Shown here: positions 55,212-64,000 of the stretch, one piece after another | How positions within the stretch are numbered: the first letter of the stretch is position 1 | Layout of the letters: each line of letters begins with the position of its first letter | NCBI GenBank assembly: GCA_963773665.1 | Contig: CAVZBZ010000004.1 | Coordinates: 372,001 to 436,000 of the forward strand | Source: DATJLY01 sp963773665 | GTDB lineage: Bacteria > Pseudomonadota > Alphaproteobacteria > ATCC43930 > CGMCC-115725 | Length of the DNA stretch: 64,000 nt | Direction of reading: 5' to 3' | The notes under the pieces: generated by a model | The model's input: the letters and a program-made list of their open reading frames with translations, nothing else | Told to the model about the DNA's origin: nothing | The model's database searches: none | Program-made: the position numbers and the translations under genes

Positions 55212-56060
55212 GGCCCGAACGTCGCGAGGATGGCGCGGCGGAGCGCCGGGCTCACCTCCGGCATCACCCCGAACCAGGCGGCGAAGCCCGGCCGCGCTTG
55301 GTGCAGCAGCATGCCGAGCCCGTCCACCACGCGGTTGCCGCGCGCCCGCGCCGCTGCCAGGAGCGGCGTCTCGAGCGGCGCATAGACGATGTCGTTCACC
55401 ACCGCCGCGCGCGGCAGAGCGTCGAGCGGCAGATCGAGCGCCATCTGCCCTTCCATGCCGAGGCTCGTCGCATTGACGAGCAGCGCCGCGCCTTGCGAGC
55501 GCGGCGGCGCGCTCCTCCCACGGCAACGCCCGCGACCTTGCCGCCAAGCTCCTTGGCGAGAGACGCTGCGCGCGCGGGCGTGCGGTTGACGAGCCGGATC
55601 TCCGCCGCGCCGTCGTCGATGAGCGCCGCCACGACCGCCCGCGCGGCGCCGCCCGCGCCGATCACCACGGCGGGACCGGCGTCCGCGCGCCAGCCCGGCG
55701 CATCCTCGCGCAACGCTTCGGTGAAGCCGAACATGTCGGTGTTGCGCCCGCTGAGCCTTCCGTGCGGCCCGACCACGATCGTATTCACCGCGCCCGCGCG
55801 GCGCGCCGTCATGTCGATCTCGTCGACGATTTCGAGCGCCGCCTCCTTGTGCGGGATGGTGAGGTTGCAGCCGGCGAAGCCCAACAGCGGCAGCGCCTGG
55901 AGCGCGCGCCGCAGGTTCTCGCGGCTCGCACCGGCAGCGGCACATAGGCGCCGTCGATGCCGTGCTCGGCGAGCCAGAAGCCATGCAGCGCCGGCGAGCG
56001 CGAATGCGCGACCGGCCAGCCCATCACGCCGGCGAGCTTGGCGGCGCCGCTGAGGCTCAT
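55208..56060 (-). CDS. aroE: Shikimate dehydrogenase (frameshifted)
   Basis: NADPH-dependent reduction of 3-dehydroshikimate in aromatic amino-acid synthesis. The ATG overlaps the maf stop. N-terminal shikimate site: AGVMGWPVAHSRSPALHGFW. After a shift near 55940: LPLLGFAGCNLTIPHKEAAL with the catalytic lysine, and AGAVNTIVVGPHGRLSGRNT with NTD. The cofactor domain has GAGGAARAVVAALIDDGA and RLVNRTPARAASLAKELGG. Shifts near 55500-55515 precede LLVNATSLGMEGQMALDLPL and ETPLLAAARARGNRVVDGLG. Reconstructed length of about 283 residues. Confidence 0.94.
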
Positions 56061-56653
56061 GCCGCGAGCGCGCCCGTCTCGCGCAGGAATGCGAGGAGCG
56101 GCAGCAGCGGCAATCCCAGGATGGCGAAATAATCGCCCTCGACCTCGCTCGAAGAGCTGCGCGCCCAAGCCTTCGAGCTCATAGCCGCCGACCGTGCGCA
56201 GCACGCGCGCACCCATCGCCGCGAGATAGCGGTCGAGAAAACCGTCGCTGAAGCGCCGCATCGCAAGCTGCGCCGTCGAGACATGGCGCCACGAAATTCG
56301 CGCCCGCTCCACCGCGACCGCGGCCGTTACGAGGGCGTGCCGCCTGCCGCGCAGCAGCGCGAGCTGCGCGCGCGCGCGTCGGCGAGATCGCGCGGCTTGT
56401 CGAGCCAGGCACCATCGCAGTCGAGGATCTGGTCGGCGCCGATCACGATTGCATCGGGGCGCCGCTCGGCCACGCGCGCGGCTTTCTCCCGGGCGAGCGC
56501 CAGGGCACAGTCTGCCGCGCGTTCGCCGCGCTCGCGGCAGGCATGCTTCACCGCGCCCTCGTCGATCCCGGCTGGAGCGGTTTCGAACGCGACGCCTGCC
56601 GCGGCCAGAAGGCGCTTGCGCGCGGCGCTTTCGGAGGCAAGGACGAGCCTCAT
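56057..56653 (-). CDS. maf: Maf-like nucleotide pyrophosphatase (frameshifted)
   Basis: House-cleaning nucleotide pyrophosphatase of the Maf/YhdE/YceF family. N-terminus MRLVLASESAARKRLLAAAG, the family SxSxRR/K signature; then EGAVKHACRERGERAADCAL, AIVIGADQILDCDGAWLDKP with the catalytic aspartate, and after shifts near 56390 and 56335 the segment FSDGFLDRYLAAMGARVLRT and GGYELEGLGAQLFE. A further shift near 56152 leads to VEGDYFAILGLPLLPLLAFL and a stop overlapping aroE. The reconstructed length of about 198 residues fits. Subfamily substrate (dTTP/UTP or m7GTP) is not assigned. Confidence 0.92.
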
Positions 56654-57471
56654 GCCTCGAGGCCCTGGCGCCGCGCGATGAGCTTGAGGATCGCCGCCGC
56701 GGTCTCCTCGATCGAGCGGCGCGTCACGTCGATCACCGGCCACTGTTGCTCGGAGAAGATGCGGCGCGCGTGCAGCACCTCCTCGCGCACCGCGCCGAGA
56801 TCGGTGTAGTCGGTGCGCTGCTCGGTCTGGTGGAGCTGCGTCAGCCGGTTCTGGCGCACCTGGATGAGACGCTCGGGATCGTTGGTGAGCGCCACGATCA
56901 GCGGCCGCGTCACGGCGAAGAGTTCCGGCGGCAGCGCTACGCCCGGCACGACCGGCACGTTCGCCGCCTTGATGCCGCGATTGGCGAGATAGATGCAGGT
57001 CGGCGTCTTCGAGGTGCGCGACACGCCGACCAGGATCACATCGGCCTCGTTGAGGCCCCAAGCCGATTGGCCGTCGTCATGGTTCAAGGCGAAGGTCATG
57101 GCGTCGATGCGCTGAAAATACTCGGCGTCGAGCAGATGCTGCTGCCCCGGCAGGCCGCGGCTTTGCCGTCCGAGATACGACGCCAGCGCGCCGATCACGG
57201 GATCGAGCACCGGGATCGCCGGGATCTGCAATTTGCGGCAGCCATCGACCAGCGGCACGCGCAGCGCATCGTTCACCAGCGTATAAAGAACGACGCCGGG
57301 GTTGAGCGAGACGCCATGTACCACCCGCTCGATCTGGCTCTTGGTGCGCACCATCGACCAGATATGCTCGATCGCCTCGGCGCCCTCGAACTGGACGAGG
57401 CAGGCGCGCGCCACGGCATGAACCGTGTCGCCGGTCGAATCCGAAACCAGGTGCAGATGAAACGCGCTCAC
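56650..57471 (-). CDS. Pyruvate,phosphate dikinase regulatory protein (kinase/phosphorylase)
   Basis: A 273-residue bifunctional enzyme (DUF299) that switches pyruvate,phosphate dikinase or PEP synthetase off and on by ADP-dependent phosphorylation and Pi-dependent removal. The GTG start has GGGAGAG eight bases upstream. It opens FHLHLVSDSTGDTVHAVARA; the nucleotide loop is VILVGVSRTSKTPTCIYLAN; the end is VIDVTRRSIEETAAAILKLI. The frame is intact. Its position next to the presumed origin, divergent from hemE, matches the first gene of the Caulobacter chromosome. Its stop overlaps maf. Confidence 0.95.
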   Translation of the reverse strand: MSAFHLHLVSDSTGDTVHAVARACLVQFEGAEAIEHIWSMVRTKSQIERVVHGVSLNPGVVLYTLVNDALRVPLVDGCRKLQIPAIPVLDPVIGALASYLGRQSRGLPGQQHLLDAEYFQRIDAMTFALNHDDGQSAWGLNEADVILVGVSRTSKTPTCIYLANRGIKAANVPVVPGVALPPELFAVTRPLIVALTNDPERLIQVRQNRLTQLHQTEQRTDYTDLGAVREEVLHARRIFSEQQWPVIDVTRRSIEETAAAILKLIARRQGLEA

Positions 57472-57839
57472 GCTTCTCTCCCCTGGGGATAACGCGCGCG
57501 AATACCGGGAAGTAGTCCACAACCGCCAAACCATCCCCGGTCCCGGCCATTCCGTGCGCCGGCTTCGCCGCCCGTGCACAAAATGCTCCAACCCACCGCG
57601 ACCTGGGGACATCCACGCCGGACGCAGCACCGATCCCCGTTATGCCCGTCATTCATCATGGCCCGGATTCCGCCGGTCGAAGGCATCTTGCGCCCGCCTT
57701 ATACACGGTTTTGCAGGACGGGGGCCTCGCCGCTCGCGCATTCCGGATCGATTCAGGCGAGTCGGTAATCCCCGACTCGCGCCCCACCCACTACTACCAC
57801 TCCCTTTAGATTCTTAAAAAGAAGATGTAATAGCAGGAG
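57472..57839. other. oriC: Candidate replication origin (oriC)
   Basis: A 368-base gap without a gene between the PPDK regulator and hemE, where Caulobacter oriC lies. Gene direction diverges here on both sides. DnaA-box-like 9-mers are TTATCCCCA (minus strand, 57492-57484), TAGTCCACA near 57512, TTATGCCCG near 57638 and TTATACACG (57699-57707), all with one or two mismatches to TTATNCACA. Five GANTC sites lie within 148 bases (57666, 57750, 57759, 57774, 57809). An AT-rich stretch (57804-57833) could be the unwinding element. parS sites and parAB are 14-18 kb away. No perfect DnaA box was found, so the call rests mainly on gene context. Confidence 0.55.
57757..57780. repeat. Nine-base inverted repeat in the origin gap
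   Basis: GCGAGTCGG and CCGACTCGC are perfect complements around six bases, 60 bases before hemE. Each arm carries a GANTC site. It could be a hairpin in the hemE leader or a protein-binding site of the origin. Confidence 0.6.
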
Positions 57840-58904
57840 ATGGAACAGCGGGAGCATTCGGTCCAGACGACGGCATCGAAACCGCTCCTGCGGGCGCTTG
57901 CCGGCGAGATCCTGCCGGTCCCGCCGTTCTGGCTGATGCGGCAGGCGGGACGCTACCTGCCGGAATATCGCGAGCTGCGGCGCAGCACCCCATCCTTCCT
58001 CGATCTGTGCCTCACGCCCGAGCTTGCCGCCGAGGCGACGTTGCAGCCGATCCGCCGCTTCGGCATGGATGCCGCGATCCTGTTCTCGGACATATTGGTG
58101 GTGCCCTACGCGCTCGGCCGTGCGGTTGCGTTCCGCGAGGGCGAGGGACCGGTGCTCGAACCGTTGCGGACGCGCGCGGCGGCCGAGGATTTGCAGGTCG
58201 AGGGCGTAACCGAGCGGCTTCGCCCGGTCTACGAGACGGTGGCGCGCGTCGCGACCGTGCTGCCGCGCGAGACGGCGCTCATCGGTTTCGCCGGCGCGCC
58301 GTGGACGGTCGCGACCTACATGGTCGAAGGCGGACCGAGCCGCGATTTCGCGCACGACGAAAGCGCTGGGCCTTCACCGATCCTGACGGTTTCGGCATCC
58401 TGATCGAGCGGCTTACGGACGCCACGATCGCGCATCTTGCGGCGCAGATCGAGGCTGGAGCCGATGCGGTGCAGCTGTTCGACAGCTGGGCCGGCGTGCT
58501 CGACGAACGGCGATTCCGGCGATACGTCATCGCGCCGACGCGCCGCATCGTCGAGGAATTGCGCAAGCGCTACCCGGCGATGCCGATCATCGGATTTCCG
58601 CGCGGCGCCGGGCTCATGTATCGCGCGTATGTCGGCGAGACCCGGATCGGCGCGCTCGGCCTCGACACCGGCGTGCCGCCGGGGATCGCGCGAAAGACGC
58701 TGCAGAGCCTCGTGCCGGTGCAGGGCAATCTCGATCCGGTGCTGCTCTTGAGCGGCGGCGTCCGGCTCGAGGAAGCGGTTGCCGGGATCGTCGCGTGCTT
58801 TCGCGACGGGCCGTTCGTGTTCAATCTCGGCCACGGCGTCCTGCCCGGAGACGCCGGTCGCACACGTCGCTCACCTCGCCGAATTGCTGCGCCGCGCCCC
58901 ATGA
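57840..58904 (+). CDS. hemE: Uroporphyrinogen decarboxylase (frameshifted)
   Basis: Converts uroporphyrinogen III to coproporphyrinogen III in haem synthesis. Signatures: PPFWLMRQAGRYLPEYRELR with the substrate-binding arginine pair, FGMDAAILFSDILVVPYALG with the key aspartate, GFAGAPWTVATYMVEGG, and after a shift near 58366 AGADAVQLFDSWAGVLDERR, IIGFPRGAG and GNLDPVLLLSGG. An extra G near 58850 shifts the frame again just before VAHVAHLAELLRRAP and a stop that overlaps hemH. AGGAG directly touches the ATG, an unusually short spacing, so the true start may differ slightly. Reconstructed length of about 354 residues. Confidence 0.94.
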
Positions 58905-59936
58905 GCCGCTGCGCCGTGGTGCTGTTCAATCTCGGCGGGCCGGACAGGCTCGAATCGGTCGAGCCGTTCCTGTTCAATCTGTTCAACGATCCGGCGATCA
59001 TCGCGCTGCCGGCAGTCCGCTGCGCTGGCCGCTGGCGCGGCTCATTGCCCGGCGGCGCAAGGGCGTCGCGCGCGGGATCTATGCGCGGATCGGCGGGGGC
59101 TCGCCGCTCCTCGCCAATACCGAGGCGCAGGCGAAGGCGCTCGAGGCAGCGCTCGGGCCGGGATTCCGGGTCTTCATCGCCATGCGCTACTGGCCGCCGC
59201 TTAGCGCGGCCGCCGCCGCCGCGGTGAAAGAGTGGGGCGCCGACGAGATCGTGCTGCTGCCGCTCTATCCCCAGTATTCCAGCACCACGACCGGATCGTC
59301 GCTTCGCGCCTGGCGCGGCGAAGCGACGGCGCAAAACCTCGCGGCGCCAACCCGCGCGGTTTGCTGCTATTTCGCCGCCGCCGGGCTTTGTCGGCGCGCT
59401 CGCAGCGCGGCTGAAAGATGCACTTGCCGACTGGCCGGCTGAAGTGCCGCTCCGCATTCTCCTCTCGGCGCACGGCCTGCCGCAGCGCGTCGTCGCCAGG
59501 GGCGATCCCTATCGCTGGCAGATCGAGATGACCGCCGCCTCTCTCGCGGCGGGACTCCCGCGTCACGACATCGTCGTCTGCTACCAGAGCCGGGTCGGGC
59601 CGCTGCAAATGGCTCGAGCCTGCGACTGATGCCGAGATTCGCCGCGCCGGAGAGGAAGGCATCGGCCTCATCGTGGTGCCGATCGCCTTCGTGTCGGAAC
59701 ATTCCGAAACGCTGGTCGAGCTCGATCACGACTACGGCCACCTCGCACGTGCGTGCGGGGTGCCACGCTATGTCCGCGTGCCGACGGTGAGCGATGATCT
59801 ACGTTTCATCGCGGCGCTCGCCGAATTGGTGCGTGACGCACGGCGCCGCGAGACCACGCTTGGCCCCGAGTTAGGCGTCCGTCTTTGTCCGCCGTCATTC
59901 GCGCTGTGCCCCTGTGCCGGGGAAGGACGGCGATGA
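58901..59936 (+). CDS. hemH: Ferrochelatase (frameshifted)
   Basis: Inserts Fe2+ into protoporphyrin IX. The ATG overlaps the hemE stop. It begins CAVVLFNLGGPDRLESVEPF and LFNLFNDPAIIALP. After a shift near 59015 come GSPLLANTEAQAKALEAALG, AMRYWPPLSAAAAAAV and LLPLYPQYSSTTTGSSL. After one or more shifts near 59350-59400 come RILLSAHGLPQRVV with the catalytic histidine, and DIVVCYQSRVGPLQW. After one near 59612 come GLIVVPIAFVSEHSETLVEL with the catalytic glutamate. The C-terminus has three cysteines (CPPSFALCPCAG), which may bind an iron-sulfur cluster as some bacterial ferrochelatases do. The stop overlaps hemJ. Confidence 0.93.
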
Positions 59937-60370
59937 CGGAGCTCGTCCTGTGGTTAAAGACGCTCCACATCCTCAGCGTCATCGCCTGGATGGCGGGCCT
60001 GCTCTACCTGCCGCGGCTCTTCGTCTATCACGCAGGATCGCGGCCAGGCTCGGACACGTCGGAGACCTTCAAGGTCATGGAGCGCCGCCTGCTGCGCGGC
60101 ATCATGCATCCGGCGCTCGCCGGGACCTGGCTGTTCGGCATCGGGCTTGCCGCCATTCCGGGCTTGGTCGATTGGGGCGCGGGGTGGATCTACGTGAAGC
60201 TTGCCGCAGTCGCAGGCCTGACCGCGCTGCATTGCTGCTTTGCGTCATGGCGAAAAGCGTTCGCCGAGGACCGCAATCGCCGCTCCGCCGCGTTCTTCCG
60301 CATGGTAAACGAAGCGCCGACCCTCCTCCTCATCGTCATCGTGGTCATGGTCGTGGTGCGGCCGTTTTGA
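59933..60370 (+). CDS. hemJ: Protoporphyrinogen IX oxidase HemJ
   Basis: A 145-residue membrane protein with about four helices that oxidises protoporphyrinogen IX to protoporphyrin IX. The start ATG overlaps the hemH stop. The conserved histidine of the first helix is in WLKTLHILSVIAWMAGLLYL, followed by LPRLFVYHAG. MERRLLRGIMHPALAGTWLF holds the second conserved histidine region, and YVKLAAVAGLTALHCCFASW with the lysine completes the signature. With hemE and hemH it gives three adjacent late haem steps. Frame intact. Confidence 0.95.
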   Translation: MTELVLWLKTLHILSVIAWMAGLLYLPRLFVYHAGSRPGSDTSETFKVMERRLLRGIMHPALAGTWLFGIGLAAIPGLVDWGAGWIYVKLAAVAGLTALHCCFASWRKAFAEDRNRRSAAFFRMVNEAPTLLLIVIVVMVVVRPF

Positions 60371-60389
60371 TGCATTGCATGATTGGCAT

Positions 60390-60419
60390 TTGACTTTACG
60401 GCCGCTTTCCGATTAGATG
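60390..60419 (+). promoter_or_regulatory. Candidate promoter of rho
   Basis: TTGACT and TAGATG spaced by 18 bases in an AT-richer patch, 20 bases after hemJ. It would give a leader of about 130 bases before rho. Rho leaders are often used for autoregulation; no specific structure was identified. The -10 match is weak. Confidence 0.35.
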
Positions 60420-60559
60420 ATCGGAACCCGCCGCGGCGACTGAATCGACAGTCGCAATCAAAATCCAAAAACAGAACGTTCGGTCGCACGCGAGGATAGT
60501 TCGCCATTCCGGCGGCAGGCACTCGGGCGCGCCCTCACACCCCCTCCCAGCGAAACCTC

Positions 60560-61816
<1,257 letters not shown>

Positions 61817-61828
61817 CTGTCAGCTTCC

Positions 61829-62803
61829 CTACGCCAGCAGCACGGTCGAGCCGGTGGTCTTGCGGCTTTCGAGGTCGCGGTGGGCGCGGGCGGCTTCGCG
61901 CAGCGCGTAGGTCTGGTTCACCTCGATCTTGACGGCGCCCGACAGCACGACTTCGAACAACTCCTTCGCCATCGCGACGAGGTCCGCACGCTTGGCGCCA
62001 TAGGTGTTGAGCGTCGGCCGCGTCACGTAGAGCGAGCCTTTGGCGGCGAGCACGCCGAGATTGAATGCCTCGACCGGCCCCGAGGAATTGCCGAACGACA
62101 CCATGAGCCCGAGCGGCGCAAGGCAGTCGAGCGATTTGGCGAACGTCTCCTTGCCGACCCCGTCATAGACCACCGGCACTTTCTTGCCGTCGGTCAGCTC
62201 GAGGACGCGCTTGGCGAAATCGTCGCGCGTATAGACGATCGGGTGATCGCAGCCATGCGCCTTGGCGAGCTTCGCCTTGTCGTCGCTGCCGACCGTGCCG
62301 ATCACGGTGGCGCCCAGGTGCTTTGCCCATTGGCACAGGATGAGCCCGACCCCGCCCGCCGCGGCATGGCACAGGATCGTGTCGCCCTTCTTCACCTTGT
62401 AGGTCTGGCGGATGAGGTACTGCACGGTGAGGCCCTTCAGCATCATCGCCGCCGCGCGCTTGTCGTCGATCCCGTCCGGCAGCTGCAAAAGCCGGTCGGC
62501 CGGGATGAGGCGCGCGTCGGCATAGGATCCCACCGGCGCGCTGCCATAGGCGACCCGGTCGCCCGGCTTCAGGTCGGTGACGCCAGGCCCCACCGCCTCG
62601 ACCACGCCGGCGGCTTCGCCGCCCAATCCCGCCGGCAGCTTGCCCGGGTAAAGCCCGGTGCGGTTGTAGACGTCGACGAAATTGAGGCCGATCGCGGTTT
62701 GGCGGATCAGCGCCTCGCCCGGTCCGGGGGCGCCGAGCTGCACCTCCTCCCACATCATGACTTCGGGGCCGCCGTACTGGTGGATGCGGATGGCGTGCGG
62801 CAT
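61829..62803 (-). CDS. NADPH:quinone oxidoreductase (zeta-crystallin-like)
   Basis: A 324-residue zinc-independent MDR protein. The ATG has GGGAG seven bases upstream and starts MPHAIRIHQYGGPEVMMWEE. Seen: ALIRQTAIGLNFVDVYNRTG, GLGGEAAGVVEAVGPGV, the cofactor site HAAAGGVGLILCQWAKHLGA, VPVVYDGVGKETFAKSLDCL and LMVSFGNSSGPVEAF. This matches QOR1-type enzymes that reduce quinones with NADPH by one electron. No structural zinc cysteines are present, as expected for the subfamily. Divergent from the DUF2946-like gene. Confidence 0.94.
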   Translation of the reverse strand: MPHAIRIHQYGGPEVMMWEEVQLGAPGPGEALIRQTAIGLNFVDVYNRTGLYPGKLPAGLGGEAAGVVEAVGPGVTDLKPGDRVAYGSAPVGSYADARLIPADRLLQLPDGIDDKRAAAMMLKGLTVQYLIRQTYKVKKGDTILCHAAAGGVGLILCQWAKHLGATVIGTVGSDDKAKLAKAHGCDHPIVYTRDDFAKRVLELTDGKKVPVVYDGVGKETFAKSLDCLAPLGLMVSFGNSSGPVEAFNLGVLAAKGSLYVTRPTLNTYGAKRADLVAMAKELFEVVLSGAVKIEVNQTYALREAARAHRDLESRKTTGSTVLLA

Positions 62804-62889
62804 GGATCGCTCCCTCGTTCTTGGTGTGCGGTCGAGATTAGCGGCGGCGCCAAGGTGAGTCACGGCCCGGCCCCGGCGGCGCCGGCTTG

Positions 62890-62898
62890 TGTTATGAT
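62890..62898 (+). promoter_or_regulatory. Candidate extended -10 promoter of the DUF2946-like gene
   Basis: TGTTATGAT, an extended -10 element (TGn followed by TATGAT, five of six), 41 bases before the ATG. No good -35 element is seen. Confidence 0.4.
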
Positions 62899-62939
62899 TG
62901 CGGCATGGAGCCGATCGCGCGAGCGGCACGGTGAGGGGG

Positions 62940-63320
62940 ATGCGGCAGCATCTGCGCCGCTGGGGCCTGCGCCTCGCCCTCGTGGCACTCGCGCTGCAGG
63001 CGGCCGTCCCGCTTTTCATCCTGGTCGATCTGCGCGTCCTCGCGGCGGAAGCTGCGGCGGACGCGGTCATCGGGCAAAGCCAGTGCGTGCACGACGGCGC
63101 GCCGAGCTCCGACCGCGCCCCCGCGCATCAGTGCAGCTTTGCCGTCTGTCCCTTGTGCGCGGCACTTGCGGTCGCCTCGGCGCTCGCCGCGCCCGCGCCC
63201 GACGGGCCGCGCGTCCCGGCGATCGCGCAGGCGGCGCCGTTCGCCGTCATCGCGGCCGAAGACGCGCCGCGCGCAGCACCGCCGCTTTCCTACCGATCGC
63301 GCGCTCCACCGCTGGCCTGA
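62940..63320 (+). CDS. DUF2946-like small exported protein
   Basis: A 126-residue protein; the ATG has GAGGGGG just upstream, and a GTG nine bases earlier is an alternative. The N-terminal RRWGLRLALVALALQAAVPL is a signal anchor or signal peptide. The centre has three cysteines (CVHDGAPS, HQCSFAVCPLCAAL), and the protein ends YRSRAPPLA, an ending of the ARxPP type shared with DUF2946 proteins. Relatives often sit beside outer-membrane receptors or copper-linked genes, and metal binding through the CxFxxCPLC cysteines is plausible. No function is proven. The outer-membrane protein gene follows after 80 bases. Confidence 0.7.
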   Translation: MRQHLRRWGLRLALVALALQAAVPLFILVDLRVLAAEAAADAVIGQSQCVHDGAPSSDRAPAHQCSFAVCPLCAALAVASALAAPAPDGPRVPAIAQAAPFAVIAAEDAPRAAPPLSYRSRAPPLA

Positions 63321-63340
63321 ACTTCCGGTGATTCGTTTCA

Positions 63341-63364
63341 GCCGTGCCGCCTCGGCGGCACGGC
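63341..63364. repeat. Strong intercistronic hairpin
   Basis: GCCGTGCCGC and GCGGCACGGC pair perfectly around a four-base CTCG loop, between the DUF2946-like gene and the outer-membrane protein gene. No T-tract follows, so it is not a standard terminator. It may stabilise the upstream message or weaken read-through. Confidence 0.7.
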
Positions 63365-63400
63365 GCTCGCCTTGTTCAGCCAACCCGATGGAGCTTCGCG

Positions 63401-64000
63401 ATGCGACTCGCACATTGTTCGGCGATCCCGATCGCTGCCCTCCTTGCCGCCGGCATCGAGCCGGCGGGCGCGCACGGCTTCGCCGGCGACCGGTTCTTTC
63501 CCGCGACCCTCCAGACCGACGATCCCTTCGTCGCCGACGAGATGTCGCTGCCGACGCTGACGCGCAATCCGACCGACGCTACGGGAAATCAGTCCTATTC
63601 GGTCGAAACCGACATCGCGAAGCGACTCACGCCCAGTTTCGGCCTCACCGCCGCCTATCAGTGGAACTATTTTCAGCCGCAGGGCGCGGCGCCGATGCAC
63701 GGCTTCGGCAGCCTCACGACCGGCGCGCAGTATCAGCTCTTCATCGACGCGCCGCATGAATTCATGGCGCTCGCCGGGCTCAACGTGACCTGGGCGCATA
63801 CCGGCGCGGTCAACCAGGGCGGGGCGGACGACCACACCACGCTCGAGCCGGGGGTCGATTTCGGCAAGGGTTTCGGCGACCTTCCGGACGCGCTGACATG
63901 GCTGCGCCCGTTCGCGATCACCGGCAATCTCAGCGTCGATTTTCCGACCCGCGTCAACAGCGCGGGGGCGCTCAATCAGAACCTGTTCAATGCCGGCTTC
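63401..64000 (+). CDS. Outer-membrane beta-barrel protein, partial
   Basis: The frame runs off the right edge after 200 codons. The ATG has GGAG seven bases upstream. A signal peptide ends near GIEPAGAHG. The mature N-terminus AHGFAGDRFFPATLQTDDPF and VADEMSLPTLT is a known opening of a family of uncharacterised outer-membrane proteins. After it come alternating strands such as SYSVETDIAKRLTPSFGLTA, FGSLTTGAQYQLFI and HEFMALAGLNVTWAHTG, typical of a transporter-like barrel. Together with the DUF2946-like gene it may form a metal- or solute-related pair, which is inference. Confidence 0.75.
   Translation, partial: MRLAHCSAIPIAALLAAGIEPAGAHGFAGDRFFPATLQTDDPFVADEMSLPTLTRNPTDATGNQSYSVETDIAKRLTPSFGLTAAYQWNYFQPQGAAPMHGFGSLTTGAQYQLFIDAPHEFMALAGLNVTWAHTGAVNQGGADDHTTLEPGVDFGKGFGDLPDALTWLRPFAITGNLSVDFPTRVNSAGALNQNLFNAGF

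Overview
The window is GC-rich bacterial chromosome with the gene neighbourhoods typical of an alphaproteobacterium: mnmE-mnmG-rsmG-parA-parB, leuS-lptE-holA, and coaE-aroE-maf-PPDK regulator facing hemE-hemH-hemJ-rho. Two near-identical parS palindromes and the gap between the PPDK regulator and hemE, which is where oriC lies in Caulobacter and relatives, place the window at or near the replication origin. I cannot assign an order or genus from sequence alone.

Layout. 1-24370 (minus strand) is a five-gene unit of translationally overlapping or tightly spaced genes: a two-partner-secretion outer-membrane transporter, an 18.6 kb gene for a giant filamentous-haemagglutinin-like exoprotein (6215 aa), a secreted TPR-CHAT protein with an intact His/Cys dyad, an unrecognised exported protein, and a CHASE2 sensor cut by the window edge. 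24540-30107 holds yggS, a DUF3576 lipoprotein, leuS, lptE and holA. 30282-37318 is a signalling operon: a hybrid-like histidine kinase with seven GAF domains, a DivK-like receiver, and a receiver-linked class III nucleotide cyclase. 37327-38568 is a peptidoglycan-binding-domain protein. 38982-44710 is the par/tRNA-modification cluster. 45243-50453 carries a siderophore-interacting oxidoreductase, an Smr protein, a lactate-utilisation operon (lutABC) and two small lipoproteins. 50697-57471 carries mltA, a Tim44-like protein, secB, dnaQ, a UPF0016 Mn exporter behind a yybP-ykoY riboswitch, coaE, aroE, maf and the PPDK regulator. 57472-57839 is the candidate origin. 57840-61816 is hemE-hemH-hemJ-rho. 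61829-64000 holds a quinone oxidoreductase, a DUF2946-like protein and a partial outer-membrane protein.

Data quality. Many conserved genes (DUF3576, leuS, parB, parA, rsmG, mnmG, mnmE, coaE, aroE, maf, hemE, hemH, and one site in the histidine kinase) are broken by single-base indels, while the 18.6 kb exoprotein gene, CHAT, lut, mltA, ppsR-type regulator and rho are open throughout. I annotate the broken genes over their full reconstructed span, because flanking ATGA overlaps and protein motifs show where they begin and end. Sequence error is the likeliest cause, but its clustering is odd and is reported as a finding.

The two most interesting systems are the exoprotein/CHAT/CHASE2 operon, which may be an extracytoplasmic protease-sensor module tied to surface-protein export, and the riboswitch-controlled Mn exporter inserted between coaE and dnaQ.
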